From: Haloprofundus marisrubri
GTDB lineage: Archaea; Halobacteriota; Halobacteria; Halobacteriales; Haloferacaceae
DNA: 64,000 bases
Direction of reading: 5' to 3'
NCBI RefSeq assembly: GCF_001469955.1
Contig: NZ_LOPU01000018.1
Coordinates: 684,001-748,000 of the forward strand
Part shown: piece by piece, positions 24,653-33,425 of the stretch
Position numbering within the stretch: position 1 is the first letter of the stretch
Layout: every line of letters starts with the position of its first letter
Program-made: the position numbers and the translations under genes
Notes under the pieces: generated by a model
What the model was told of the DNA's origin: nothing
Database searches by the model: none
The model's input: the letters and a program-made list of their open reading frames with translations, nothing else

Positions 24653-25726
24653 GTGACTTGTATGGAAGACAACCATATTTTATCGACACGTAGAAAAACG
24701 CTCGTGGCTGGTGTGGGAGTACTTGCCGCGCTCGCAGGGTGCAGCAGTACAGACGATACCGCCGCAGGGTCGGCTGGGGGAGACGAAGACGGAGCGGATA
24801 CTCAGTCGACGACATCCGCAGAATCTGACGGAGGTACTGAATCTGATGCCGAGTCCACGTCGGAACAGGGTAACCAACAACAGGAGGCCAACGTCGCTCT
24901 CGGAGAAACCGTCGAAGGGGAGAATCTCTCGATGGTTGCCCGCGAAGTTACGAAGACCGAGAAACTCGGCGAGTTTACCGAAGCTGAGAGCGGCAACACG
25001 TTTGCAGTCGTTCGGATGGCAGTGAAGAACACCGGTTCGGAGTTCGTCGATTTCAATAGCTTTCTCCAAGCCCGTCTCAAAGACGACTCGAACCACGTCT
25101 ACGATGCTTCCTTCGGAAGCACGGACCACCCTATAGAGAGTGGGATTTTAGCGGCAGGAGAGGTCGCACGAGGGGACGTAGTGTTCGAGGTTCCGAAGAA
25201 CGCTGGAGGGCTGACTATGCAGTTCGATTTCAGCACGTTCGACTTCTTCGAGTTCGAGCGGGTGACGGTCAATCTGGAATCAAAGGCCGACTCGATTCAG
25301 GACCTCAAGCAGTCGCTTCAAGTAGACATCCAGTCTCCCGGTGACGCTGTCGACCACGAGGGCGTTTCGGTTGCCGTTCACGGAGTACGCACCGAGACCG
25401 AGCTCGGCTCGTTCACCCAGGCAGAGGACGGGAACGAGTACGTCATCCCGGATATCGAGATTACGAACGATACCGGAGAACCTCTCAACGTCTCTACCGC
25501 CCTCCAGATGCGCGTCAAAGATGGCTCGGGGCTCGCGTTCATGGCCGATATCGGTGGGTCGTCACAGCTGAGTCAAGGATACTCGGAAGGGTCGGAGATT
25601 GCACCCGGAGAATCTCGTCGAGGAGAACTTGCGTACCAACTCGAACAGGGAACGAGCCCGCTCTATTGGACGTTTAACTTCCTAAACCTCTCTAACGAGA
25701 TGAAGACGTTCTGGAAGCTTCGATAA
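24653..25726 (+). CDS. Lipoprotein with two DUF4352-like immunoglobulin-fold domains
   Basis: A 357-residue lipoprotein: RRKTLVAGVGVLAALAGC gives a Tat-like signal and lipobox, then a Ser/Asp/Glu-rich linker to about residue 80. Two similar beta-sandwich halves follow: half 1 with LGEFTEAESGNTFAVVRMAV and half 2 with LGSFTQAEDGNEYVIPDIEI, each with a QARLKD/QMRVKDGSG strand and a final AGEVARGDVVFEV/PGESRRGELAYQL segment. This matches DUF4352 (telokin-like) proteins. The G+C content of the gene and its leader (24548-24652) is lower than in the neighbours, suggesting transfer. A second start (24662) is possible. Role unknown, extracellular. Confidence 0.8.
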   Translation: MTCMEDNHILSTRRKTLVAGVGVLAALAGCSSTDDTAAGSAGGDEDGADTQSTTSAESDGGTESDAESTSEQGNQQQEANVALGETVEGENLSMVAREVTKTEKLGEFTEAESGNTFAVVRMAVKNTGSEFVDFNSFLQARLKDDSNHVYDASFGSTDHPIESGILAAGEVARGDVVFEVPKNAGGLTMQFDFSTFDFFEFERVTVNLESKADSIQDLKQSLQVDIQSPGDAVDHEGVSVAVHGVRTETELGSFTQAEDGNEYVIPDIEITNDTGEPLNVSTALQMRVKDGSGLAFMADIGGSSQLSQGYSEGSEIAPGESRRGELAYQLEQGTSPLYWTFNFLNLSNEMKTFWKLR

Positions 25727-25736
25727 ACAGACCGAC

Positions 25737-26534
25737 TCAGTTCCACGGCCCGTGGTCGGGGTCGATAACGCGCTTCTCGCGGTCGATTTCGTCTATCTTC
25801 GCCAGGTCGTCGTCGTCCAGTTCCAGTTCCTGGGCGGCGAAGTTCTCGGCGACGTGTTCGCCCGTCGACTTCGGGATGGGAACGATGGCGTCTTGGGCCA
25901 TCGACCACGCGAGACAGACTTGCGGGACGCTCGCGTCGTGTTTTTCCGCCACCTCGACGAGTTCGGGTTCGTCGAATATCTCTCCCCGACCGAGCGGCGT
26001 GTACGCGACGAGTGGGTAGCCGTGCTCACGCGCGTCCGCACGGAGTTCCTCTTGGGGAAGCAGCGGGTGACACTCGACTTGATGGGCCGCGATGGGTGCG
26101 TCGAGAATCTCGCGAGCTTCGTCAAGTAGTTCCGGCGTGAAGTTGCTCACGCCGACGTGGTCGGTCACGCCTTCTTCGCGCAGTTCGTCGAACACCGGGA
26201 GCGTCGCCTCCGCGTCGTAGGCGTGGGTCGGCCAGTGGACGTACAGCAAATCGACCGAGTCGACGCCGAGTCGGTCGAGGCTCTCTTCGGTCGTCTGCCG
26301 CACGTTTTCGGGCGCGAGGTTCTTCGGATGGACCTTCGTCGCCAAAATCACGTCCTCTGGGTCGACGTCGCTCTGTCGAATTCCGGCACCGACGGGTTCC
26401 TCGTTGTCGTACATCTGGGCGGTGTCGACGTGGCGGTAGCCGATATCGAGCGCCGCAGCGACGGTACTTGCGCACTCCTCGGGGTCGTCGTTACCGGAGG
26501 TTCCGAGTCCCATCGGTGGCAGGTCGAGTGTCAT
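25737..26534 (-). CDS. Aldo/keto reductase
   Basis: A 265-residue AKR of the short 2,5-diketo-gluconate reductase type. HVDTAQMYDNE supplies Asp and Tyr, LATKVHP the Lys and LLYVHWP the His of the catalytic tetrad. IPIPKSTGEHVAEN near residue 220 is the coenzyme-binding segment, close to the IPKS consensus. It differs clearly from the longer AKR at 10430. It is read toward the DUF4352 gene (10-bp gap, convergent). Confidence 0.9.
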   Translation of the reverse strand: MTLDLPPMGLGTSGNDDPEECASTVAAALDIGYRHVDTAQMYDNEEPVGAGIRQSDVDPEDVILATKVHPKNLAPENVRQTTEESLDRLGVDSVDLLYVHWPTHAYDAEATLPVFDELREEGVTDHVGVSNFTPELLDEAREILDAPIAAHQVECHPLLPQEELRADAREHGYPLVAYTPLGRGEIFDEPELVEVAEKHDASVPQVCLAWSMAQDAIVPIPKSTGEHVAENFAAQELELDDDDLAKIDEIDREKRVIDPDHGPWN

Positions 26535-26627
26535 GCTCGGTGAGAAGTGTTCCGCGCAAAAAGAGATAGGGAAGCCGGCAGACGCGGAGCGTTCCGAACG
26601 CGTCTCCGCCGAGAAAGAGAACGTCGC

Positions 26628-28241
26628 TCAGTCCGCTTTCGACGGTCTGTCGTCGTTGCGCACGAACCGGTCGTAGGCGGAGGCGAACTCCTCGTCGGAC
26701 TCGGCCGCTTCCTCCCACGTCTCCAAGCCGCGTTCGGCACGGGTCCCTTCGATGGTGTTGTCGAGAACGAACGCGATGAGGCCGCCGACGGCCATGCCGG
26801 TGCTGCCGACGACGTAGAGCACGTCGCCGACGAGTTTCGTCCCGAGTATCGGACCAAGGAGTGCGACGTTCTGCAGTCCCTGGCGGAACGCCGCCGCTCC
26901 GCTGAGGTCCGGGTTCGCGGCCGCGACGTTGCCCATGTACGCCGGAATCGCCAGTCCGGCGAAGAGCGCGAAGCCGACGATGAACACGTTACGCGAGGAG
27001 TCGAGGTCGACGTATTCGAGATTCGAGAGGCCGACAGCGACGATTTGGCCGAACATCGCCAAGAACAGGCCGCCGACGATGGGGTCCGGAATCGTGGCGA
27101 TGAGTTGCCCGAAGTAGCCGACGAACCCGACGACGAGCATCATCGCCGCGCCGACCTGCACCACGTACCGGGAGGCGACACCCGTGATGCCGATAGCGCC
27201 GATGTTCTCGGAGTACGACGTGGAGCCACCCGCACCCATCATACCGGCGAAGACGTTCATGATACCCTCCATGCCGATACCGTGGTTGATTCGTTTCTCG
27301 CTCGGCGCGCCGAGACCCGAGAGACGGGCGACGGCGTGGTAGTCGCCGAAACTCTCTATCATCGACGCGGCGACGCCGGCGAGCATCCCGACGACGAACG
27401 AGAGAGTCAGTTGTGGGATGCCGAAGACGAGCGACCCGACGACCGGGACGCCGACCGAGACGGTGTTCGCACCGCCGGCCATCCCCCACTGGAAGGGATG
27501 AATCGGCATGAACGCGGGTGCGGCGAGCACCTCACCCAGCGGAACGTAGCCGGGCATCCCGGCCTGGTAGACACCGGCGACGCTCAACCCGGCGGCGAGA
27601 GCGTACGCGGTGACGACGCCGAGAAGCACCGGGAAGAGCTTGAAGATTCGAGCGGAGGTGTCGAGATACTGCGAGAAGAGGACGATGAGACCGAGCGTCA
27701 GTCCCAACAGCCACCAGTCGTTCGTAACCGCGGTAATCTGCGGCGTGTTGAAAAGCGAGAGGCCGATGAGCGCGATAGTGGGTGCGATGACCACCGGCGA
27801 GACGAAGCGCCGAAGACGGCCGAACAAGCCGAGATAGCCGACGACGATTTCGGCCAGCGAGGCGGCGATGATTGCGCCCTGCAACTGCAAGAGCGCGTAC
27901 TGCCAGTCCGCCCCCGGCGGGTTCCCCGTCTGTGCGACGGCGATAACCGCAAGCGCAGGCGCGAGCATCGAAAACGGCGCTCCCTGCACGATGGGGTAGC
28001 GGTTGCCGAACGTCGTCTGTGCCAGCGTGGCGATGCCCGAGACGACGAAGAACGTCCCGACGAACCGCGGAATCAGTCCGTCGGGAATCCCGAGTGCCGC
28101 CGCGAGAATCAGTGGGACGGCGATGTTCGCGCCGACCATCGTCAGGTAGTGCTGCAACCCGAGCAACAGCGACTCGCTCAGCGGTGGTTTGTCGTCGATG
28201 CCGTATTCGACGAAGTCAGATTCGGTCCGTTTACCCGTCAT
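26628..28241 (-). CDS. NCS2 family nucleobase (uracil/xanthine) permease
   Basis: A 537-residue permease with about 14 membrane segments. QGAPFSMLAPALA matches transmembrane segment 3, MIESFGDYHAVARLSG is the substrate-site helix with its Glu, and STSYSENIGAIGITGVASR is the NCS2 signature. The C-terminal acidic tail is typical for halophiles. The specificity (uracil, xanthine or uric acid) cannot be settled; the Glu-Ser-x-Gly-Asp form is shared by several. There is no purine or pyrimidine gene next to it. Confidence 0.9.
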   Translation of the reverse strand: MTGKRTESDFVEYGIDDKPPLSESLLLGLQHYLTMVGANIAVPLILAAALGIPDGLIPRFVGTFFVVSGIATLAQTTFGNRYPIVQGAPFSMLAPALAVIAVAQTGNPPGADWQYALLQLQGAIIAASLAEIVVGYLGLFGRLRRFVSPVVIAPTIALIGLSLFNTPQITAVTNDWWLLGLTLGLIVLFSQYLDTSARIFKLFPVLLGVVTAYALAAGLSVAGVYQAGMPGYVPLGEVLAAPAFMPIHPFQWGMAGGANTVSVGVPVVGSLVFGIPQLTLSFVVGMLAGVAASMIESFGDYHAVARLSGLGAPSEKRINHGIGMEGIMNVFAGMMGAGGSTSYSENIGAIGITGVASRYVVQVGAAMMLVVGFVGYFGQLIATIPDPIVGGLFLAMFGQIVAVGLSNLEYVDLDSSRNVFIVGFALFAGLAIPAYMGNVAAANPDLSGAAAFRQGLQNVALLGPILGTKLVGDVLYVVGSTGMAVGGLIAFVLDNTIEGTRAERGLETWEEAAESDEEFASAYDRFVRNDDRPSKAD

Positions 28242-28556
28242 GGTACCCCGACCATTGGTCCAAACGAACCCGCGTTCGGTACTTATGCGGTCCGATTTGG
28301 TCGTATCGCTCGGAACGAAACACCGTTCGGCGTCGGTTCTCGACGCGGCGACTGCTCACCAAAAACACAGACTCGCTCAGTGGACTGTCTCGCACGTGAT
28401 TTCCGACCGCTGGCTCTACGGGTAGGCGACCGGGTACGCCGCCGGCGGTGCGGCGGGAGTGCTCGTCCTCGTCGGTGTCGCGGCCGTTCACGTCTCTTGA
28501 CGCCGATTCGCACCACGACCCCGAGCGCCGACTTCAGTCTCCACCGGCGTGCTGGC
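28242..28556. other. 315-bp spacer without an intact gene
   Basis: Between the NCS2 permease start and the sugar-kinase stop, both minus strand. It holds the permease promoter region and, on the plus strand at 28396-28500, a broken coding-like fragment described separately. No RNA gene or repeat is seen in the rest. Confidence 0.5.
28396..28500 (+). pseudogene. Possible N-terminal remnant of an MFS-type transporter
   Basis: Read from GTG 28396 the frame gives VISDRWLYG, a TAG at 28423-28425, then ATGYAAGGAAGVLVLVGVAA and a stop at 28498. From memory, several haloarchaeal MFS carriers begin with a similar DRWLYxWxxGYAAVGAASLLVPLY-like helix. The TAG stands where an aromatic codon would fit, and nothing downstream continues. 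This is a weak, similarity-from-memory call. Confidence 0.3.
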
Positions 28557-29522
28557 TCAGTGTTCGGCGTGGTCTTCGCTGAACGCGGTGACCGATTCCC
28601 GACTTGGCAGCGCCGTCATCGCGCCGGGTTCGGTAGTCGTCACGGCGGCGACGGCGTTCGCAAACGCGAGCGCCTCCGAGAGCGACTCACCCTCCGATAG
28701 AGCCGCGATGACTCCCGCTGTGAACGCGTCTCCCGCGCCGGTCGTGTCCACCGGTTCGACGCGGTAGCCCCCGTGGGTCGCCTCCAGTTCCTCACCGTCT
28801 GTCCACGGCGCGTCGGGAGTCGCGTACGCGTACGCCCCGGCGTCGCCGAGCGTGATGACCGCGGTGTGCGGGCCGAACGTACAGATTTCGCGGGCCAACT
28901 CTGCCGCATCGCCGGTGAGTCCGGCTTCTTCGAGGTCTTCCGGCGTCGCTTTCACCACGTCGGCGAGCGCGAACCCCTCCTGCACCGACTCGCGGTAGGA
29001 GAACTCCGTCCAGCGTTCCGGCCGCGCGTTCGGGTCGAACGAGACGGTCGTGTCGGTCTCCGCGGCGCGTTCGAGCAGGTCGAGAACTGCCGTCCGCGAC
29101 GGGTCGGTGTCGAGCGAGAGGACGTCCGCGTGGAGCCAGCCGAACTCCGAGAGCGCGTCGTCGTCGACGGTGCCGGGTTCGAGTCGAGCGTCGGCGGCGG
29201 CGTCACGATAGAAACTGAACTCCCGGTCGGCGTCCTCGCCCAAACTGACGAACGCGAGCGTCGTCTTCCCGTTCGGGTCGCGTTCGACGTACTCGCCGGT
29301 GAGGCCGTGGTCGGCGAGGAAATCGGCGAGGAAGTCGCCGAACGGGTCGGTGCCGAGTCGCGTCCAAAAAGAGACGGGTGCGTCGAGATGCGAGAGTGCG
29401 ACGGCGACGTTTGCGGGCGCACCGCCGGGTCGCCGCGAGAACGACTCCACCGACGCGAGACTGCCGGAGGCGTCGGGAATGAAATCGATGAGCGTCTCGC
29501 CGGCGACGAGAATACGTGTCAT
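28557..29522 (-). CDS. PfkB family carbohydrate kinase (fructokinase/ribokinase type)
   Basis: A 321-residue sugar kinase. N-terminal VAGETLIDFIPDASG and RRPGGAPANVAVAL are the substrate and PfkB-1 signatures; DTTGAGDAFTAGVIAAL is PfkB-2 with the anion hole and catalytic Asp. The GETLIDF form is closest to fructokinases. The start at 29522 (MTRILVAGE) is preferred over 29549. A 69-bp set of tandem repeats lies upstream, before the TIM-barrel isomerase gene transcribed in the same direction, so the pair may serve one sugar pathway. Confidence 0.88.
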   Translation of the reverse strand: MTRILVAGETLIDFIPDASGSLASVESFSRRPGGAPANVAVALSHLDAPVSFWTRLGTDPFGDFLADFLADHGLTGEYVERDPNGKTTLAFVSLGEDADREFSFYRDAAADARLEPGTVDDDALSEFGWLHADVLSLDTDPSRTAVLDLLERAAETDTTVSFDPNARPERWTEFSYRESVQEGFALADVVKATPEDLEEAGLTGDAAELAREICTFGPHTAVITLGDAGAYAYATPDAPWTDGEELEATHGGYRVEPVDTTGAGDAFTAGVIAALSEGESLSEALAFANAVAAVTTTEPGAMTALPSRESVTAFSEDHAEH

Positions 29523-29564
29523 AGTCGACGGTACGCGAGCCGTCGCCATGAATCCGGGCGATTC

Positions 29565-29633
29565 GTGAGTCGGCGCTCGGTATTTCGGTGAGTTGGCACT
29601 CGATAGGTCGGTGAGTTGGTGCTCGGTGCATCG
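29565..29633. repeat. Three tandem 23-bp repeats
   Basis: Imperfect copies at 29565-29587, 29588-29610 and 29611-29633 all start GTGAGT(C/T)GG and end TCG. They lie 43-111 bp before the PfkB kinase start and after the isomerase stop (29682). No coding frame uses them. Confidence 0.75.
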
Positions 29634-29681
29634 GCGATGAGGGTGCGCGCTGCGGCGTTCGACGGCCCGGGCCGGTCGAGT

Positions 29682-30470
29682 TCAGTAGTCGGCGAGCAGT
29701 TCGTCGAGATGTCGCTTGCTCGTCTCGATGTAGTCGTAGCCGAAGGTGAACACCTCCAGCGAGAGCGTCCCCGTCCAGTCGGCGGGGAACGCACCGAAGA
29801 TTCGTTCGAAGCCGAGATTCCCCGCACCGAACGGGAGATGCTCGTCCGACGCCTGTCGCGTGTCGTTGAGGTGGACGTGGCTGATACGACTGCTGTGTTC
29901 TTCGACGAACGACGCGATGCCGCCGGTGTCGCGGCCGTCCATCCGGGCGTGGCCGGTGTCGAGTGTCATCGACGCCTTCGTCTCGGCGAGCAACTGGGGG
30001 AACTCGTGGGTACGAAAGACGCTCCGCGGAATGTTCTCCGCACAGACCTCGAACTCGTGTTCGGCGGCGTGTGCGACGAGTTCGCGGACCGATTCGAGAA
30101 CGTTGTTCCGAAGGGACGTTCGGTCCCACGCCGGTGACCACGCGCCGGTCGTCGGGTGGAGGACGCCCTTTTCGGCCCCGAGCGCCGCAGCGGTGTCGAT
30201 AGCGGCTTTCTGTTCGGCGACCGACCCCGCCCGGACGTGTTCGAACGGCGACCCGAGGTCGATGCCGCCGAACGGCAAGTGGACCTGCAACCCGAGACCG
30301 CGTTCGTCGAGCGCCGACCGAATCTCGTCGGCCCGGTCGTCGAGACGGCGGCGCTCGGCGTCGCCGTCCATCATCACCTCGACGTAGTCGAAGTCGTACT
30401 CGGCGGCCGCCTCGATAGCCGCATCGAGGTCCATGTTCATCTGCGTCACAAAACCGGTCCGGGCGTCCAT
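29682..30470 (-). CDS. Sugar phosphate isomerase/epimerase (xylose isomerase-like TIM barrel)
   Basis: A 262-residue TIM-barrel protein of the AP-endonuclease-2 superfamily. Metal and substrate residues appear in VCAENIPRS (Glu), LDTGHARMDG (Asp and His), SHVHLNDT (His) and LSLEVFTFG (Glu), the usual order. Family members isomerise or epimerise sugars, inositols or hydroxypyruvate. Its likely partner is the PfkB kinase downstream on the same strand. Confidence 0.85.
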   Translation of the reverse strand: MDARTGFVTQMNMDLDAAIEAAAEYDFDYVEVMMDGDAERRRLDDRADEIRSALDERGLGLQVHLPFGGIDLGSPFEHVRAGSVAEQKAAIDTAAALGAEKGVLHPTTGAWSPAWDRTSLRNNVLESVRELVAHAAEHEFEVCAENIPRSVFRTHEFPQLLAETKASMTLDTGHARMDGRDTGGIASFVEEHSSRISHVHLNDTRQASDEHLPFGAGNLGFERIFGAFPADWTGTLSLEVFTFGYDYIETSKRHLDELLADY

Positions 30471-30549
30471 GGCGTTCCTCGGGGCGCGAGCCGTTTAGGT
30501 GGTTCCCCGAATCCGAAGCTTTTCGCTCGTCTCTGCCCTGCTTCGAACG

Positions 30550-30930
30550 ATGACGCGGCATCCACTCGTCGGATTCGACGCCGACATCGTCTCGCGCGTC
30601 GCCGCCGACCACGGAACGACCGCCGAAGCGCTTGCGACGCTGGTCGAACGCCACCAACAGTCGGTGCGCGAGTTGCCCGGCGTCGACGACATCGTCTACG
30701 AGTGGCGCAACGCCTTCACGGAGAACCCCGTCGTCGAGCGACGCGAGGACCGGTATCTGCTCTCGGTGCCCGCACACGTCTGGCCGGAGTTCGCGTCGGC
30801 GCTCTCGCTCTCCGAGGAGGAACTGGCGGCGCTGCGAGCGGTTCACGCCGACCAACTGCGCGTCGACGTGGACTCGGGAGACGGAAACACCGACTTCGAC
30901 GACGACCCGATGGTTCTCGTCAGACCGTAG
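30550..30930 (+). CDS. Uncharacterised small acidic haloarchaeal protein
   Basis: A 126-residue acidic protein from the ATG at 30550 (MTRHPLVGFDADIVSRVA). It is mostly helical at the N-terminus (about 15-60, including TLVERHQQSVREL), then a DRYLLSVPAHVW strand and a second helix pair (SALSLSEEELAALRAVHADQ). There are no cysteines or catalytic motifs and I do not recognise the family. It is 61 bp upstream of the GNAT gene in the same direction. The upstream in-frame extension (from 30499) looks non-coding. Confidence 0.7.
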   Translation: MTRHPLVGFDADIVSRVAADHGTTAEALATLVERHQQSVRELPGVDDIVYEWRNAFTENPVVERREDRYLLSVPAHVWPEFASALSLSEEELAALRAVHADQLRVDVDSGDGNTDFDDDPMVLVRP

Positions 30931-30991
30931 TTAGTGTGAACGACCCCCACACCACCGAACGATTCAGTAGCACCCGCCGAGAGCGTCACCT

Positions 30992-31522
30992 ATGCCCGGA
31001 CCGGTGTTCCTCCGCGGAGCGCGCGTCGAACTCCGACCCGTCGAGAAGGCGGACGTCGAGTTCGTCCAGCAACTCGTCAACGACCCCGAGGTGTGGTCGA
31101 TGCTGGGTAGCCACCGACCGAAGAACCGCAAACAGGAACTGGAGTGGGTCGAATCCATCGGCGACGACACCGACGACCAGTTTCTCGTCTGCGACGACGG
31201 CGACCCGGTCGGACTCGTCGGGATGCACCCGAACGAGACGTGGGGAACCGCCGAACTCGGCTACATGGTGTCGCCGGAGGCGTGGGGTAACGGCTACTGC
31301 ACCGACGCCGTCCGGACCGTCTCGCGCTACGCGTTCGAAGAGCGCCGACTGCACAAAGTCGTCGCCGAAGCGTACGACCACAACGTCGGTTCGCAACGTG
31401 TGCTGGAGAAAGCGGGGTTCACGTTGGAAGGCACCCACCGCGAGGAGGCGTACGTCGGCGGCGAGTATCGGGATTTGCTCCACTACGGACTGCTCGAAGA
31501 CGAACTGAACCGAGTGGTGTGA
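30992..31522 (+). CDS. GNAT family N-acetyltransferase (RimJ/RimL type)
   Basis: A 176-residue acetyltransferase. It starts with a FLRGARVELRPVEKADVEF strand-helix and has the acetyl-CoA loop region GYMVSPEAWGNGYCTDAV (Q/RxxGxG/A replaced by AWGNGYC, as in RimJ/L). VVAEAYDHNVGSQRVLEKAGF is motif B and GTHREEAYVGGEY the C-terminal strand. The target may be a protein N-terminus or a small amine. It ends close to the convergent small membrane gene at 31535. Confidence 0.9.
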   Translation: MPGPVFLRGARVELRPVEKADVEFVQQLVNDPEVWSMLGSHRPKNRKQELEWVESIGDDTDDQFLVCDDGDPVGLVGMHPNETWGTAELGYMVSPEAWGNGYCTDAVRTVSRYAFEERRLHKVVAEAYDHNVGSQRVLEKAGFTLEGTHREEAYVGGEYRDLLHYGLLEDELNRVV

Positions 31523-31534
31523 GGCCGGCGCGAG

Positions 31535-31804
31535 TCAGAAACTCGGGTCGAAGCCGAACCCGAACGTGAAGTGGAGACCGAAAAGCGCCATGAACCCGGC
31601 CACGATGCGTACCGCCAGCAGTTGTGTGTCGGTCGGTTCTATCGTCGCCGACGTTCCGTCGTTGGTTCGAATCCGATTCTGCGTCATCGCGCGAGGTTTG
31701 AAGACGAACAGCAGCGCAACCGCGGCGAACAACAGGCCAAACAGTCTGATGAAGCCGAAACCGAAACTGAACTGGAGAGCAGTAGACCTCGTCGGTTGCG
31801 ACAC
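31535..31804 (-). CDS. Small two-helix membrane protein (DUF6199-like)
   Basis: An 89-residue protein with two hydrophobic segments (residues ~14-36 and ~63-82) joined by a polar loop with basic residues (KPRAMTQNRIR). FGFGF occurs at both ends (SFGFGFIRLF and TFGFGFDPSF), giving a pseudo-symmetrical look. It seems close to the DUF6199 family of small membrane proteins from memory. Function unknown. Confidence 0.6.
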   Translation of the reverse strand: MSQPTRSTALQFSFGFGFIRLFGLLFAAVALLFVFKPRAMTQNRIRTNDGTSATIEPTDTQLLAVRIVAGFMALFGLHFTFGFGFDPSF

Positions 31805-31850
31805 GGCTATCGAAGGTAGCGGTTCCGAAACCCGAAGACTGCGGCGGGGT

Positions 31851-33335
31851 TCACTCCGCCGCTGTCACCGAACGGAGTCGAAGCGTGACGACACTGCCTC
31901 GACCTTCGCTGTCCGCAAAACGGAGTTCGCCGTCGACCTCTTCGAGAATCCACTTCACCAACCAGAGACCGATGCCGCTCCCGTGTGCCAGCGGCGTCTC
32001 GACGCCGGATTCGAGCACCTCGCGCTCCTCGGTGGAGATACCGGGACCGTCGTCTCTGACCGAGAGGTCGACGAACTGCCTCCCGTCGTCGACGATTGTC
32101 CCGGCGGTGACGTCGACGACGGGAGACGGCCGGTCGTGGTGTTCGACCGCGTTTTCGAGCAGTTGGTCGAGTGCGACGCGGATTCGGTCGTCGCCGTGGA
32201 CTCGGTGTGACTGTGACTGCGAGACCGACCCGGAAAACCTCGCTCCGGGGAACGTCCGGCGAGCGTTCTCCAGTGCGTCGTCGACCAACGTCGCTACCTC
32301 GACGCTCCCGACTGTGTCGGGCGTTCGGTCGAGTGTTCGGTCGACGAAGCGAGTTCGGTCGGCGAGTTCGGCCAGCGAGACGGCACGGTTACGGATGACT
32401 TCCGCGTGCTCGTCGACCGCCGGGGACACCGCGTCGGCCTGTACCAAGTCGGCGTAGCCGAGGACGACGTTCATGTCGTTTCGCAGGTCGTGGCGAAGCA
32501 CGCGGTTGAGCACGTGGAGTCGCTGTTCGTACTGGCGGCGTTCGGTTACGTCGCGCGCGCTGATGATGATACCCTCCACCGCCGGGTCGTCGAGCAGACT
32601 GACCCCGACGGCCTCGAACGTCCGCCACGACCCGTCGGCGTGGCGATACCGATACTCGGTCCGTTCGGGTTCTCCCGAGACCATCGCTCGCTGGAGTACA
32701 CCCATCGCCTTCTCGCGGTCGTCGGGGTGGATGTAGTCGAACGGATGTTCCCCGACGTGTTCGTCGGGGTCGTGGCCCATCACCGTCCCCATCGACGGAC
32801 TGACGTACTCGAAGTTCGCCGCCGCGTCGAGGACGACGATGATGTCGTGGGAGTTCTCGATGAGCGCGCGAAACTGTCGCTCGGCGTGTCGACGCTCGGT
32901 GATGTCGCGGAACACGAGCACCGAACTGCCCCGTGGACCGTCGGCCGTCGCAGACACGTCGAAGATGACGTGGCCGTCCCCCTCGTCGACGACGAGTTCG
33001 GTGCGGGCGCTTTCGCCGTCGAGCAACGAGAGCACCGTCGGTGCGTCGGGAACTACGTCCGTCGCTGCCGCCCCGACAGGCACGCTCTCGAACCCGAACG
33101 CGGTACAGGCGGCGGGGTTCATCTCGACGACACACTGGTCCGAATCGAGGACGACGATGCCCTCGTCGAGTCGCTCGAACAGGTGTGCGCGCGCCCCGGG
33201 GACGACGTCGTCGAGACGGGACCGGAGCCACCGTACGTAACCGTCGCGCCGTAACAAGGCGACGGCAACGACAGTGATTCCCGCTCCGAGGAGTGCGAGC
33301 GCAACGAGAACGGTTGGGGCGGTGAGTGTGCTCAT
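31851..33335 (-). CDS. PAS-domain sensor histidine kinase
   Basis: A 494-residue kinase. One N-terminal membrane segment (about 5-28) precedes PAS 1 (~50-145; FERLDEGIVVLDSDQCVVEMN) and PAS 2 (~155-275; LIENSHDIIVVLDAAANFEY). The phosphoacceptor helix is VLRHDLRNDMNVVLGYADLV, the haloarchaeal HisKA form, and the ATPase has DDGPGIS and GSGIGLWLVKWIL. The signal is probably sensed in the cytoplasm by PAS domains. No response regulator is adjacent, which is usual in haloarchaea. Confidence 0.93.
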   Translation of the reverse strand: MSTLTAPTVLVALALLGAGITVVAVALLRRDGYVRWLRSRLDDVVPGARAHLFERLDEGIVVLDSDQCVVEMNPAACTAFGFESVPVGAAATDVVPDAPTVLSLLDGESARTELVVDEGDGHVIFDVSATADGPRGSSVLVFRDITERRHAERQFRALIENSHDIIVVLDAAANFEYVSPSMGTVMGHDPDEHVGEHPFDYIHPDDREKAMGVLQRAMVSGEPERTEYRYRHADGSWRTFEAVGVSLLDDPAVEGIIISARDVTERRQYEQRLHVLNRVLRHDLRNDMNVVLGYADLVQADAVSPAVDEHAEVIRNRAVSLAELADRTRFVDRTLDRTPDTVGSVEVATLVDDALENARRTFPGARFSGSVSQSQSHRVHGDDRIRVALDQLLENAVEHHDRPSPVVDVTAGTIVDDGRQFVDLSVRDDGPGISTEEREVLESGVETPLAHGSGIGLWLVKWILEEVDGELRFADSEGRGSVVTLRLRSVTAAE

Positions 33336-33425
33336 CGATAGGTCATCCGAAGCCGCCGACTTCAGCTTCGACTACCTGACGAGGAAAGATACTATAAAAT
33401 GCACTGATACGACAGTCGAATCCGC

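Noticed and set aside
26547-28700. 717-aa open frame on the plus strand
   Set aside because: Antisense of the NCS2 permease and kinase end; very Arg/Asp-rich without motifs.
31660-31680. GGTTCGAATCC-like string resembling a tRNA T-loop
   Set aside because: No cloverleaf can be formed around it and it lies inside the 31535-31804 coding frame.
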